From NCBI GenBank assembly GCA_030431525.1, contig JAUIJC010000020.1, positions 1 through 64,000 of the forward strand: a stretch of DNA of 64,000 bases, in the 5' to 3' direction. Both the position numbers and the translations under genes were made by a program. Shown in pieces: positions 53,192-61,733 of the stretch (within the stretch, counting starts at the first letter, position 1; every line of letters begins with the position of its first letter). Under the pieces are notes generated by a model. That model saw only the letters and a list, made by a program, of their open reading frames with translations, was not told the DNA's origin and searched no databases. This DNA comes from Bacteroidia bacterium (lineage in GTDB: Bacteria; Bacteroidota; Bacteroidia; Cytophagales; JAAEPT01).

Positions 53192-53815
53192 TTATTTGAG
53201 CTGAATAGCCCTGTAGATGAGGACGATAGCAAGGACAATAAAGCCAATGCCAATCCCTATGTTCGCGATGCGAAGGCTTTTGGTAGTGATGTGGTGCTTT
53301 ATGCGTCTGGCTAGTAGGATTTTGCCTTGATCAACAAAACCAAAAATCAGGAAAGCCATGGTGTAACAAGCCAAGAGTGGAAGATTTCCCTTGTCGCTGT
53401 CTACCCTGGTATAAATGAGTGTAGTGGTCGTAAGCCAAAAGAAAAAGACCAAAGGGTTGAGGATGTTGAGCATGAAGCCCTTCCCCAAATGATGGATGTT
53501 GGTCCGCACCTTGGTTTCTTGGTGCATCATGCCTTTCGGCTTCTTCAGGGCGCGGGAAAGTCCCATCACCAAAAAGACCAGACCACCAATGATGTCTAAT
53601 TCAAACTCCCTTTGGGCAAGGCCTCGGAGTGGAGCAGCGGCAATCATGGCCAGCACCAAGAATAGCAGGTCACTAAAAATCACCCCAAGACTAAAGGACA
53701 AAGCCTTGGTATAACCTTCCTTAATACTGGTTTCCAGGAGGATGAAAAACACAGGGCCGATCATGAAACTCAAGATCATGCCAAGCCATCCACCTAATTT
53801 AATCGCCTCAACCAT
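53192..53815 (-). CDS. LysE-family amino acid exporter
   Basis: 207 residues with about six transmembrane segments and the LysE/RhtB pattern: GWLGMILSFMIGPVFFILLETSIKEGYTKALSFSLGVIFSDLLFLVLAM, then the later GLVFLVMGLSRALKKPK, GFMLNILNPLVFFFW and a final hydrophobic GIGIGFIVLAIVLIYRAIQL. It exports amino acids or related compounds; the substrate is not evident. The gene is 53 bp downstream of a methyltransferase gene. Confidence 0.88.
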   Translation of the reverse strand: MVEAIKLGGWLGMILSFMIGPVFFILLETSIKEGYTKALSFSLGVIFSDLLFLVLAMIAAAPLRGLAQREFELDIIGGLVFLVMGLSRALKKPKGMMHQETKVRTNIHHLGKGFMLNILNPLVFFFWLTTTTLIYTRVDSDKGNLPLLACYTMAFLIFGFVDQGKILLARRIKHHITTKSLRIANIGIGIGFIVLAIVLIYRAIQLK

Positions 53816-53868
53816 TCATAAATAGTTTTTGGGATTGTCGGAATTTACCGTTCAAAAGGAAACGGTAA

Positions 53869-54642
53869 TCACACCTTCTTTTTTTTGCATACGTAAAGAA
53901 TCTCCGTTTCGTCGAATCCGTAGCGTTTACGGTCCTCCGGGGAGAATTCATGGACAAGGTCAAGCTCCTCAACTTCGAAGCCACCTTGGCGAAGGCGGTC
54001 CCCATAATCACGACCAAACATCCTCAAATGGTCGTCCTGACCAAAGCGTTTTTCCCTTTCGGCAGGATCCGTTACAGTAGGGTCCTCATCAGTAGTGGCA
54101 AGCTTAAGGTCAATTGGCGATTGCAAAATTGCCCAACCACCAGGTTTTAGGACGCGGTAAAACTCCTGCAATACCCTAAGGTCGCTTTCCACATGTTCCA
54201 AAACATGGTTACAGAAAACCACATCAAATTCATTCTCTGGAAAAGGAATGTCATGTACATCCATGTGCACTTTTGCCCATGGAGATTCCAAATCCGCGGT
54301 GATATAATCAAGGTTTGGAAGTGCCTCAAAACGATGGATGAAGCAAATCTCTGGAGCGACGTGTAAGAGCCGGAGCTTGGCCGAGAAGAAATCTGTTTTT
54401 TCCTTCAGGAAGGTCCACATCAAGCGGTGGCGCTCCAAGGAAAGACAACTCGGGCAAAGGGCGTTTTCACGTGGCTCTAATCTTCCAAAGGGGAGAAATT
54501 TGCGGAATGTTCCACCACACACGGTGCATTCCACATTATTACCCTTGTAAAGGATGGGCAAAACTTTGCGCCCCAAGCGGCTTGCCGTCTGGAGGTATTT
54601 ACGGGGAACCCTGCGAAGCAGGAAGCTGATGAGATTCTTCAT
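53869..54642 (-). CDS. Class I SAM-dependent methyltransferase
   Basis: 257 residues. An N-terminal basic stretch (NLISFLLRRVPRKYLQTASRLGRK) is followed by a small zinc-like CTVCGG...ALCPSCLSLERHRLMW motif. The Rossmann methyltransferase has LRLLHVAPEICFIHRFEALPNLDYITADLE, FDVVFCNHVLEHVESDLRVLQEFYRVLKPGGWAILQ. The Cys-rich front resembles enzymes in polysaccharide or glycan modification. ATG 54642 is chosen over an upstream start at 54705. The substrate is unknown. Confidence 0.85.
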   Translation of the reverse strand: MKNLISFLLRRVPRKYLQTASRLGRKVLPILYKGNNVECTVCGGTFRKFLPFGRLEPRENALCPSCLSLERHRLMWTFLKEKTDFFSAKLRLLHVAPEICFIHRFEALPNLDYITADLESPWAKVHMDVHDIPFPENEFDVVFCNHVLEHVESDLRVLQEFYRVLKPGGWAILQSPIDLKLATTDEDPTVTDPAEREKRFGQDDHLRMFGRDYGDRLRQGGFEVEELDLVHEFSPEDRKRYGFDETEILYVCKKKKV

Positions 54643-54714
54643 GGTCCTAAAAACGGGCGTAAAGATAATGAAATCACCCATTTTTGGGCAGAAAGGACGG
54701 AGCAATCACAAATA

Positions 54715-54750
54715 AAAAACGCCAGAACAACGAATGTTCTGGCGTTTTTG
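54715..54750 (-). terminator. Terminator after the 99-residue gene
   Basis: AACGCCAGAACA and TGTTCTGGCGTT form a strong stem with A-tract and T-tract flanks on either side. It lies about 30 bp past the stop at 54780 on the minus strand. Confidence 0.85.
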
Positions 54751-54779
54751 AACTTGAAACGAATTCAAGATGCTTGTTG

Positions 54780-55079
54780 TCAGGCTTTAACGTAGGTGTC
54801 GGCATATTTCTCAATAGCCTTCTCCAATTTGTCCAAAACCTTCTTGGTGACTTTGGTTTTGTAGCCCTTCTGTTGTTTCTGCTCCTTGAGCATTTCCAAG
54901 GCTTTGATGCCAATTTCATTCAAACCAACAGGGTTCTTATCGTAAGCATAGCTACCGATAACCCATTCGAGTTTGGCTTGTACCTCGGCAAAGGTCTCGA
55001 TGTCGAGCTTCTTCATTAAATCCAAAGACTCTTTACAGCCCTCATTGAGGCTTTCGTTTACTTTTTCGTTGTCCAGCAT
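54780..55079 (-). CDS. Small helical protein of unknown function
   Basis: A 99-residue cytosolic protein (start MLDNEKVNESLNEG at ATG 55079) that is almost entirely helical and charged (CKESLDLMKKLDIETFAEVQAKLEWVIGSYAYDKN, KQQKGYKTKVTKKVLDKLEKAIEKYADTYVKA). No family recognised. A 44-residue upstream extension is open but without support. Confidence 0.7.
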   Translation of the reverse strand: MLDNEKVNESLNEGCKESLDLMKKLDIETFAEVQAKLEWVIGSYAYDKNPVGLNEIGIKALEMLKEQKQQKGYKTKVTKKVLDKLEKAIEKYADTYVKA

Positions 55080-55276
55080 GGTTTCGTAAAAATTGATTGT
55101 TGGGTGATAACAAAAGCTAAAGCAATATAAAAGAGTACGGGCAGTATGACAAAAAGGAGGGCTGAAATTAGAGTTTTTTTGGTCTTTAGTCGCAAGTTTT
55201 ATCATCGCCATTCGTTACACATGTGCAACGGGATGAAGTCTAGGGCGTATAATAAATCGACTTATAAAGAGAACTT

Positions 55277-55741
55277 ATGGAAAAGATAAGAAAGGAATTA
55301 GATGAAGGCGCTCTAAAGTACGGTTTGATGATTACTGGTGGGCTTACAGTCTACTTTCTGTTGATGCGCGTTTTAGGGCTACATGAGGTATTGCCATTAA
55401 GGTTCCTCAATGGGCTGATTATGGCCGGAGGTATTTATCTGGCATTAAAACACTACCGTGATTTGGCTGGAAACCATTTCCATTACCTTCCAGCGCTTGG
55501 TCTGGGATTAAGGACGACTGCTGTTGGAGTAGGGGGGTTCATGCTGTTCATGTATGTTTATTTAACCTACCTTGATCCTGGCTTTATGGAGTATTTGGCC
55601 AGCCAACAGCGGATGGGGAAGGAGCTAAATAGGTTCAGTGCATCCATTGCCCTTTTCCTTGAAGGAATGGGAAGTGGTATGGTGATGAGTTTTATGTTCC
55701 TACAATGGTTAAAGGTGCCTCACTCTCAAGAATTAGAATAA
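55277..55741 (+). CDS. DUF4199-type membrane protein
   Basis: 154 residues with four likely transmembrane segments (YGLMITGGLTVYFLLMRVL, LNGLIMAGGIYLAL, GVGGFMLFMYVYLTYL, FLEGMGSGMVMSFMFLQWL). It has the charged helix-loop typical of DUF4199 proteins of Bacteroidota, a family of unknown function. A terminator follows directly. Confidence 0.75.
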   Translation: MEKIRKELDEGALKYGLMITGGLTVYFLLMRVLGLHEVLPLRFLNGLIMAGGIYLALKHYRDLAGNHFHYLPALGLGLRTTAVGVGGFMLFMYVYLTYLDPGFMEYLASQQRMGKELNRFSASIALFLEGMGSGMVMSFMFLQWLKVPHSQELE

Positions 55742-55762
55742 AATGTTTTGGTGCAGAAAGCG

Positions 55763-55788
55763 AGGGGCAGCAAAGCCCCTTCTTTTTT
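55763..55788 (+). terminator. Terminator after the DUF4199 gene
   Basis: A 6-bp stem AGGGGC/GCCCCT around AGCAAA, followed by TCTTTTTT. Confidence 0.8.
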
Positions 55789-55800
55789 GGAACATTTGTA

Positions 55801-55825
55801 GGTATATCGCAATATTAAAATAAAA
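55801..55825. promoter_or_regulatory. Repeated motif TATATCGCAATATTAAAATA, second copy
   Basis: An exact repeat of the 25-nt element at 4102-4126, again preceded by AACATTT. Here it lies between two convergent genes, which does not fit an ordinary promoter. It may be a dispersed repeat rather than a promoter element. Confidence 0.4.
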
Positions 55826-55862
55826 ACCTTTGTAAAAAGACTTTAGAATAGAGAGGAATACA

Positions 55863-56789
55863 TTAATTAGGTACCCTCATTGATCGTGGTTTTTCCTTCG
55901 AGCATTTCAGCATATAAGTGGAATAGTCGTTTAACCACGGATTATATTCTCGAAGTGTTTTATAGCTCAATCCCAATTTTTGAGCATAGGAGGGCATAAA
56001 GGCGGTGCTGTCCAACGTGACTTCCTTGAATTTCCAAGGAGAATAACGTTCGGAAGGAGGGATGTTATAGCCGTAGGTTTCTGGGGATTCTAAAATGACT
56101 TTGAAGGCCAGGATACGATAAATGTAACGGGCAGTTTCAGGATTCAAGAAGAGGTCATAATAGGAATCTGTGCCTTGCTCCTTTAGGGCGTTTTGCATGC
56201 CTGTCATTCCTCGATTATAAGAAGCAGCGGCTAAGGTCCAGTTTTGACCCAATTTGCCATGGGCTTCCTTTAGGTATGAGGCCGCGGCCTTTGTGGCTTT
56301 AAAAGGGTCACGACGCTCATCTACATCGCTGGAAACCTCCAAGCCATGTTTTCTGGCTGGTTCTTCCAGCATCTGCCACATACCCATAGCGTCTTTGGGA
56401 GACAAGGCCCTGTTATCCAATAGGCTTTCAGCGATTGCCAAATACAAGAAGTCTTCTGGAACATGCTCATTTTTCAGGATGTTCTTCAAAGGTTTGTTCC
56501 AGCGCCCAAGGCGTTTTAGTGCCAAACTTGTTCTGGAATGAAGAAAGGATTGGATGGTTAATTCCCTTTCCAAGGCTTCCTTAATATCCTGTCGGTGAAG
56601 GGGCACCGGCTCGCCAGCAAAATCCAGTTTTGCAGGAAGTGGAATGGAAGTGACGTTTTGGTGGAGCCCATCGCTTTCGGTAGAGGCATTTGCCACCAGC
56701 GCCTTCGGTTTTTTTATATCCTTACTTTGGCAAGAAATAAGAAGGCAAAGGGCTAAGAAGAAGTATGAAAATGTTTGAAGGAATTTCAT
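55863..56789 (-). CDS. Lytic transglycosylase lipoprotein (MltD-like)
   Basis: 308 residues with a lipoprotein signal (FSYFFLALCLLISC). The SLT goose-lysozyme-like domain has FLYLAIAESLLDNRALSPKDAMGMWQMLEEPARKHGL, in which the Glu of AIAES is catalytic, and AAASYNRGMTGM. It cleaves peptidoglycan glycan strands in the periplasm. No LysM domain is seen at the C-terminus. It starts 20 bp after the SRPBCC gene and is probably co-transcribed with it. ATG 56789 is chosen. Confidence 0.9.
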   Translation of the reverse strand: MKFLQTFSYFFLALCLLISCQSKDIKKPKALVANASTESDGLHQNVTSIPLPAKLDFAGEPVPLHRQDIKEALERELTIQSFLHSRTSLALKRLGRWNKPLKNILKNEHVPEDFLYLAIAESLLDNRALSPKDAMGMWQMLEEPARKHGLEVSSDVDERRDPFKATKAAASYLKEAHGKLGQNWTLAAASYNRGMTGMQNALKEQGTDSYYDLFLNPETARYIYRILAFKVILESPETYGYNIPPSERYSPWKFKEVTLDSTAFMPSYAQKLGLSYKTLREYNPWLNDYSTYMLKCSKEKPRSMRVPN

Positions 56790-56809
56790 GTTTAAAAAAT
56801 AAGGGTGAG

Positions 56810-57274
56810 TCAATAATCAAGATGCTGTGATTCAGCGAATTCTTTCAGGGCAAGGTTACGGGTTGTGATGAGTTTTCGCAAATGTCTTTGGAGGAAAAGA
56901 ACATCAAATAGTTTCCCAAGAATTCCATAGGGGACGGTGTACCGGATTTCATCCAGCATTTGCGTGCCTTTTTGGTGGGTGAGAAATTCGTGTTTGTGCC
57001 AGAAAGAAGAAAAAGCCCCCTGTACCATTTCATCAATGAATGACTCAGGGGACTTTATAAACGTGATTTTGGCAGTCAGTTTCTGCTTGATGCCGAAGTG
57101 GACAGCTTCCCACGTCACTTGTTCACCCAATCCCAGTAACCCAGAGGTCTTGCCGGCCACAGCTTTCTCCTTTGTATGGGCAAAAGCATTTGCATGAAAA
57201 TCGACATTCCGAGAAAGGTCGAATAGGGTTTTGGGTGAGGCTTTAACAATCGTGGTAAAGCGTAGGGTTGTCAT
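56810..57274 (-). CDS. SRPBCC-domain protein
   Basis: A 154-residue START/SRPBCC fold protein (LRFTTIVKASPKTLFDLSRNVDFHANAF, LLGLGEQVTWEAVHFGIKQKLTAKI, MLDEIRYTVPYGILGKLFDVLFLQRHLRKLI). The C-terminal helix resembles cell-division-inhibitor/CDP-paratose-epimerase-type SRPBCC proteins. Ligand unknown. It lies 10 bp downstream of mnmA and is probably in its operon. Confidence 0.8.
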   Translation of the reverse strand: MTTLRFTTIVKASPKTLFDLSRNVDFHANAFAHTKEKAVAGKTSGLLGLGEQVTWEAVHFGIKQKLTAKITFIKSPESFIDEMVQGAFSSFWHKHEFLTHQKGTQMLDEIRYTVPYGILGKLFDVLFLQRHLRKLITTRNLALKEFAESQHLDY

Positions 57275-57284
57275 GTGAGTTATG

Positions 57285-58457
57285 TTAGGCTATTACGCCA
57301 GAACCAACCAATTCGTCTTCTAAGTGCCATGCGGCAAATTGCCCTGGAGTTATGCCCTTTTGGGGATTTTCAAATTCAATGAACAAGCCTTCTTCTGTTC
57401 GATGTAGGGTACCCTTTTCCAATGGTTGTCGATAGCGAATCCTTACTAAGAACTCCTTGCTCACATTGGCTTGGAGGACCAAATCAGGGCGCACCCAGTG
57501 GATGTCCTTGTTCGGAATGAATAGTGCCTTGCGCCAAAGTCCTGGGTGCTGGTCTCCCTGACCTGTATAGACTACATTCTGCTCGACATCAGTGCCAATA
57601 ACAAAAAGTGGCAGGGGAGTGCCGCCAATACCGAGTCCTTTACGTTGACCAATGGTGAAATAGTGAGCGCCGATATGTTCTCCTACAACCTTTCCGTCTT
57701 CAGGGGAATAGCTGAAAGGAGTGGATAATGTAACAAGGTCATTTGTCTCACCTACATTTGAATAGATTGGAGACTCGGCTGGAATCTCTACCACTTTGCC
57801 AGTTTTTGGTTTAAGCTGTTGCTGAAGGAAGTCTGGAAGGCGAACCTTGCCAATGAAACAAAGTCCCTGGGAATCCTTCTTTTCAGCAGTAACTAAATCC
57901 AGTTTCTTGGCGATTTCGCGAACTTCTGGTTTTGTCAACTCACCAATGGGGAAAAGCGCTTTTGAAAGCTGATCCTGATTCAATTGACAAAGGAAGTAGC
58001 TTTGATCCTTGTTGCCGTCCTTACCAGCTAAGAGCTGATAGGCCGTTCCATTCTCATTGGTGAGAGAGGATTTTCGGCAGTAGTGACCAGTGGCCACATA
58101 GTCTGCGCCCAGTGAAAGGGCGGCTTCCAAAAAGACATCGAATTTTATCTCCCGATTGCAGAGTACATCAGGATTTGGGGTTCTTCCACTCTCATACTCC
58201 TTAAACATGTAGTCAACAATGCGCTCCTTATACTGCTCACTTAAGTCAATGGTTTGGAAGGGGATTCCCAATTTTTCGGCCACCAATAGCGCATCGTTGC
58301 TGTCTTCAAGCCAAGGGCATTCATCACTAATGGTGACGGAGTCGTCATGCCAGTTTTTCATGAAAAGCCCAATCACCTCATAACCCTGTTCCAAGAGTAG
58401 GTGGGCGGCGACACTTGAGTCGACGCCTCCAGAAAGCCCTACAACCACTCGTTTCAT
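57285..58457 (-). CDS. mnmA: tRNA 2-thiouridylase MnmA
   Basis: Installs the 2-thio group on U34 of tRNAs for Lys, Glu and Gln using ATP and persulfide sulfur. The 390-residue protein has the PP-loop [16 protein letters not shown] (residues 6-16), the catalytic Cys in [13 protein letters not shown] and the second Cys in [24 protein letters not shown] is the substrate loop. All are intact. A motif similar to the arsR-region site lies about 70-95 bp upstream. It shares its tRNA target (Gln UUG) with the tandem tRNA-Gln genes about 2.2 kb away. Confidence 0.96.
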   Translation of the reverse strand: MKRVVVGLSGGVDSSVAAHLLLEQGYEVIGLFMKNWHDDSVTISDECPWLEDSNDALLVAEKLGIPFQTIDLSEQYKERIVDYMFKEYESGRTPNPDVLCNREIKFDVFLEAALSLGADYVATGHYCRKSSLTNENGTAYQLLAGKDGNKDQSYFLCQLNQDQLSKALFPIGELTKPEVREIAKKLDLVTAEKKDSQGLCFIGKVRLPDFLQQQLKPKTGKVVEIPAESPIYSNVGETNDLVTLSTPFSYSPEDGKVVGEHIGAHYFTIGQRKGLGIGGTPLPLFVIGTDVEQNVVYTGQGDQHPGLWRKALFIPNKDIHWVRPDLVLQANVSKEFLVRIRYRQPLEKGTLHRTEEGLFIEFENPQKGITPGQFAAWHLEDELVGSGVIA

Positions 58458-58523
58458 TCGCCCTAAAGTCTTTTGAAGGTTTTTAATTAAGAGAGATACA
58501 AAGATACGCCTTTTGATTTACTA

Positions 58524-58548
58524 GATATATCGCTATTTACCGTTAAAA
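58524..58548. promoter_or_regulatory. Motif upstream of mnmA resembling the arsR-region site
   Basis: GATATATCGCTATTTACCGTTAAAAAA is close to the site upstream of the arsR-like gene (ATTTTACGTTAAAAA) and shares TATATCGC with the repeated 25-nt element. It lies between the glycosyltransferase stop and the mnmA promoter region. Candidate regulatory site. Confidence 0.3.
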
Positions 58549-58554
58549 AATACT

Positions 58555-59664
58555 TCACTTCAAAAATTCAATCAAGGTCATAGTCTCTTTGTTCCATAAG
58601 CATTCTTGTAAAACGGACTGCGGCAAAGAAGGGGAGTGGAGCTGATTAATCTTGTTTAATTCTACTTCAGAAAGTAATTTACATATGTAAACCATGTTCT
58701 CCAGCGATTTAGGAAATAAAACTTCTTCAGTTGAAATCACTGTAAGGCCATTAGCCAAATACTCGTAGAGCTTTGTAGGTATGCGGTTAGAGATGCTGAC
58801 GTTCTCTTGATAGGCCAACACCCCAACATCAGCACTTCTTATTGCAGAAACGATTCTTTGATGAGGAACTAGATGATCAATTCCGATAAGCTGGATATAA
58901 TCTTTCTCGTTACAGATGGCCTTCAATTTTTCACCTACATGTTTTTGTGCCGCATATCCAATAATAGTGAGCTTGACTGGACACCCTTCTCTATGAAACC
59001 TGTCCACCATTTCTACACAATCAAACACCCCATAATGCTCTGCTATGGTTCCTGAGAATAAAAAATGAAGCGTAGAATCGCTCTGCTTGGGTTCTGGAGG
59101 AGGTAAGATGCCAGAAGGAAAAGGATTGTATTTGTTTTCTAAAAGCGCTGTTTTAGTGACCGAAAAAGGTAATTCCTCCAAATAGCATCTTTCGGCCATA
59201 AAATTCGCCTCGATAAATGGCTGAACAAGTCTTTCCTTAAGCCGAACCGAAAACGACAAAAACCGCCTCAACACTTTGGGAAATGCATTCGTGTGCAAAA
59301 TATTGAGCCCGTAATTTTCACGCACATCATAGAATAACCGTTTACGGAAAATCAGCTTGTACCACAGCCCAGCCCAAAGCAACTCATGGGTATTGACAAT
59401 CAGACAATCAGGCCGAACCCTCATGAATTCGATAAAGGCACGAAACGGAGCAAACAAACGTTTCCATCCAGCTCTTCCAAAATTGAAGACGGGATGAAAT
59501 ACAACCCTGTCTAAAGGCTTTTCTGGAATAGGATTACAACTCCCTAGAATATGCGTCTCCCAATCTGTCTCCTTAGAAATTGACCAAGCCATTCGCTCAT
59601 ACATGCGCACATCATCAATCGGCTTAAGCACCGAGGCGATCATGATTTTTTTAGGTTTGGCCAT
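58555..59664 (-). CDS. Glycosyltransferase, GT4 family
   Basis: A 369-residue group-1 glycosyltransferase. The N-terminal domain has KKIMIASVLKPIDDVRMYERMAWSISKE and CLIVNTHELLWAGLWYKL. The C-terminal nucleotide-sugar domain has LHFLFSGTIAEHYGVFDCVEM, KLTIIGYA and ADVGVLAYQENVSISNRIPTKLYEYLANGLTVISTE, which carries the usual late Glu-x7-Glu-like region. Probably adds a sugar in lipopolysaccharide, capsule or S-layer glycan synthesis. It stands alone, divergent from the Usp gene. Confidence 0.85.
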   Translation of the reverse strand: MAKPKKIMIASVLKPIDDVRMYERMAWSISKETDWETHILGSCNPIPEKPLDRVVFHPVFNFGRAGWKRLFAPFRAFIEFMRVRPDCLIVNTHELLWAGLWYKLIFRKRLFYDVRENYGLNILHTNAFPKVLRRFLSFSVRLKERLVQPFIEANFMAERCYLEELPFSVTKTALLENKYNPFPSGILPPPEPKQSDSTLHFLFSGTIAEHYGVFDCVEMVDRFHREGCPVKLTIIGYAAQKHVGEKLKAICNEKDYIQLIGIDHLVPHQRIVSAIRSADVGVLAYQENVSISNRIPTKLYEYLANGLTVISTEEVLFPKSLENMVYICKLLSEVELNKINQLHSPSLPQSVLQECLWNKETMTLIEFLK

Positions 59665-59740
59665 TTGCTCGCATTTAAGAATAATATCGAGGGGTAAATA
59701 TACGTCCTATTAAAAGGAGTTGACCACTAACACCATCGCC

Positions 59741-60562
59741 ATGAAAATCATTTGCCCTATTGACTTTAAGCCAGCGTCTTTGAACGCGCTTGAGTTCGCT
59801 GCACGAATTGCTGAACACAAACAGGAAGAGCTGTGGCTGGTTCACTTCCTTCCTAAACGCTCTGGCATAAGATCTATTGAGGATGGCCCAAGTTCTGACA
59901 GGGAAATGGTTGATCGAATGAACAGGCTCTGTGAGCTGACGGAAAGCAACTTTAACGTTAAGGCTTTCCCATGGGTGGAATACGCCCCTTTCCATGAGAA
60001 ACTAAAGCAGCTTTCAAAAGAAAGAGATACTGACCTGCTGGTAATGGGTACGGCTGGCGTAACAAGTATCTCTGAGTATTTCTTTGGCAGTAACACAGGG
60101 GACTTCGTAGAGAAGAGTGCCTCGCCGCTATTAACCATCCCTGAGACGGTTTCTTTTGATAGTATTCAGCATATCGCATACGCCTGTAACTACGAGCCTG
60201 ATGATGATGAATTTGTCAACAGGGTGCTTCCTGTGGCTAAATTCCTGAATGCTGATGTAACCGTCGTACATGTAGGGAAGAAGGATGAGCCTTATGGCGA
60301 AGAAATTTTTGAATCTTTTGCGCACAGCATCGAAAGGCACTTGGAGGGCTATACAGGCAACCTAAGGTATGAGCGTATCCTTTCAGAGGACATCGAAGCT
60401 GGCCTTATTGATTTTGTTCATAATCAAGGGATTGACATGGTTGTTACTTTGTCTGAACACCGTGGATTCTTCGAAAGCCTCTTCCATAGCAGCCTTAGTA
60501 GAAGGCTGGTTATGTTGGCAGAATTCCCTGTTTTAGTGTACCACAAGCGCCATGCGGCCTAA
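59741..60562 (+). CDS. Universal stress protein with two Usp domains
   Basis: 273 residues carrying two Usp modules (KIICPIDFKPASLNALEFAARIAEHKQEELWLVH, then HIAYACNYEPDDDEFVNRVLPVAKFLNADVTVVHV). The first module has a nucleotide-loop-like region (DLLVMGTAGVTSISEYFFGSNTGDFV), the second is weaker (DMVVTLSEHRGFFESLFHSSLSRRLV). ATG 59741 is used. A TTG at 59720 touches an AAAGGAG and has no usable spacing. Such proteins respond to stress; the specific role is unknown. Confidence 0.85.
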   Translation: MKIICPIDFKPASLNALEFAARIAEHKQEELWLVHFLPKRSGIRSIEDGPSSDREMVDRMNRLCELTESNFNVKAFPWVEYAPFHEKLKQLSKERDTDLLVMGTAGVTSISEYFFGSNTGDFVEKSASPLLTIPETVSFDSIQHIAYACNYEPDDDEFVNRVLPVAKFLNADVTVVHVGKKDEPYGEEIFESFAHSIERHLEGYTGNLRYERILSEDIEAGLIDFVHNQGIDMVVTLSEHRGFFESLFHSSLSRRLVMLAEFPVLVYHKRHAA

Positions 60563-60637
60563 AATTAATGGGGGCAATAGTTTGACATTTCCCTAGGCTT
60601 ACGTATGTTTGCATCACGTTTTGAGGGAAGGCGCAAT

Positions 60638-60713
60638 TGCCCGATGGTGTAACTGGCAACACGTCTGATTTTGGTTCAGAAGAGTCTAGGTTCGAGCCCT
60701 AGTCGGGCAACCA
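60638..60713 (+). tRNA. tRNA-Gln (anticodon TTG), first copy, CCA encoded
   Basis: The cloverleaf folds: acceptor TGCCCGA/TCGGGCA, D-stem GTGT/ACAC, anticodon stem TCTGA/TCAGA with loop TTTTGGT (anticodon TTG, reading CAA and CAG), T-arm CTAGG TTCGAGC CCTAG. The discriminator is A (60710), followed by genomic CCA. Confidence 0.93.
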
Positions 60714-60737
60714 AGTACCCGCCCGACCTCAAGACAA

Positions 60738-60810
60738 TGCCCGATGGTGTAACTGGCAACACGTCTGATTTTGGTTCAGAAGAGTCTAGGTTCGAGCCCT
60801 AGTCGGGCAA
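60738..60810 (+). tRNA. tRNA-Gln (anticodon TTG), second copy, no encoded CCA
   Basis: Identical in its 73 bases to the copy 100 bp upstream, but followed by CAC, not CCA, so its 3' end must be added by the CCA-adding enzyme. Together with the first copy it forms a tandem pair ending in the terminator at 60825. Confidence 0.93.
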
Positions 60811-60824
60811 CACAAAAATTACTG

Positions 60825-60857
60825 AAAGGCGCGGTTCAATTTGGACCGCGCCTTTTT
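60825..60857 (+). terminator. Terminator of the tRNA-Gln pair
   Basis: An 11-bp stem AAAGGCGCGGT/ACCGCGCCTTT with a 9-nt loop, followed by TT and C. It lies between the second tRNA and kptA. Confidence 0.85.
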
Positions 60858-60877
60858 CATTTTTTAATCACAATGAA

Positions 60878-61438
60878 ATGAACATTACAGACAAAGAAAA
60901 AATCAAGCTCAGCAAATTTTTAAGCTTGGTGCTAAGGCATAGTCCAGAAACCATCAATATTCAATTGGATGACAATGGATGGACGGATGTATCTAATTTA
61001 ATCAAGCAGCTGAATGCCAATGGCCGCAAAATCACACAGTCAATTTTAAAAGAGATTGTAGCAACAAGTGACAAAAAACGATTTGCTTTTGACGCCCATT
61101 GCAGGAAAATCAGGGCAAACCAAGGACATAGTGTAGCTGTTAATTTAGAATTGGAGGAAAGAACTCCCCCAGAAATACTCTACCATGGGACCGTTGAAAA
61201 ATACCTCGGACTTATCTGGCAAAAAGGCCTTCAAAAACAATCCCGACATCACGTACATCTCAGCAGTAATTTAGAGACCGCCAAAGCAGTCGGAAAGAGG
61301 AGAGGGGCACCTGTAATTTTAGAAGTCCTGTCAGGAGAAATGGCGGCCGCTGGAATGACTTTTTTTCTTTCCGAGAATGGCGTTTGGCTAACAGATCATG
61401 TACCTGTTGAATTTCTTTGGCCCCGCAGTGAGGAGTAA
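60878..61438 (+). CDS. kptA: RNA 2'-phosphotransferase KptA/Tpt1
   Basis: Removes an internal 2'-phosphate from RNA by NAD-dependent transfer, releasing ADP-ribose 1''-2''-cyclic phosphate. In eukaryotes it finishes tRNA splicing; its bacterial role is uncertain, perhaps RNA repair after ligation or ADP-ribosylation of nucleic-acid ends. The 186-residue protein has KFLSLVLRHSPE, RANQGHS, EILYHGTVEKYLGLIWQKGL and HHVHLSS, which include the conserved Arg-His-Arg-Arg catalytic set. Full length for the family. It lies about 70 bp after the tRNA-Gln pair. Confidence 0.95.
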   Translation: MNITDKEKIKLSKFLSLVLRHSPETINIQLDDNGWTDVSNLIKQLNANGRKITQSILKEIVATSDKKRFAFDAHCRKIRANQGHSVAVNLELEERTPPEILYHGTVEKYLGLIWQKGLQKQSRHHVHLSSNLETAKAVGKRRGAPVILEVLSGEMAAAGMTFFLSENGVWLTDHVPVEFLWPRSEE

Positions 61439-61540
61439 ATCCTTCAAAACCTCATTTTGGGGTTTTGAAGGATTTGGTGAATTGATGGTTTGAAAACACC
61501 AGCATTTTTTACATCAAATCCCCAATTTGGGGTTTTGATG
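61437..61540. promoter_or_regulatory. Two palindromic sites upstream of parAB
   Basis: In the 295-bp gap before parA. The first is a 15-bp perfect inverted repeat (61437-61451/61461-61475) centred on CCTCATTTTGGGG (61450-61462) and overlapping the kptA stop. The second is a near-perfect palindrome 61512-61540 centred on CCCCAATTTGGGG. Both resemble further copies inside parB and at 3185. They could be parS-like centromere sites or parA operators, while the first could also terminate kptA. The remaining 190 bp (AT-rich) should hold the parA promoter. Confidence 0.5.
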
Positions 61541-61733
61541 CTTTGATTACTCTGCTTTTTAGCTATTTTTACATTGGCATCACAAAAACGCCACTTTTAA
61601 GCACTTTCACGGCTTTTAGCCGCATTTATATATACTGTGAGGATTTGATTCCTCAACCTTCATTGTACGTTCTCAGCGACCTTTCAAAGGTTGTCTTTAT
61701 AAAATCAATCACACTTATTAAAAACGCACTCTA

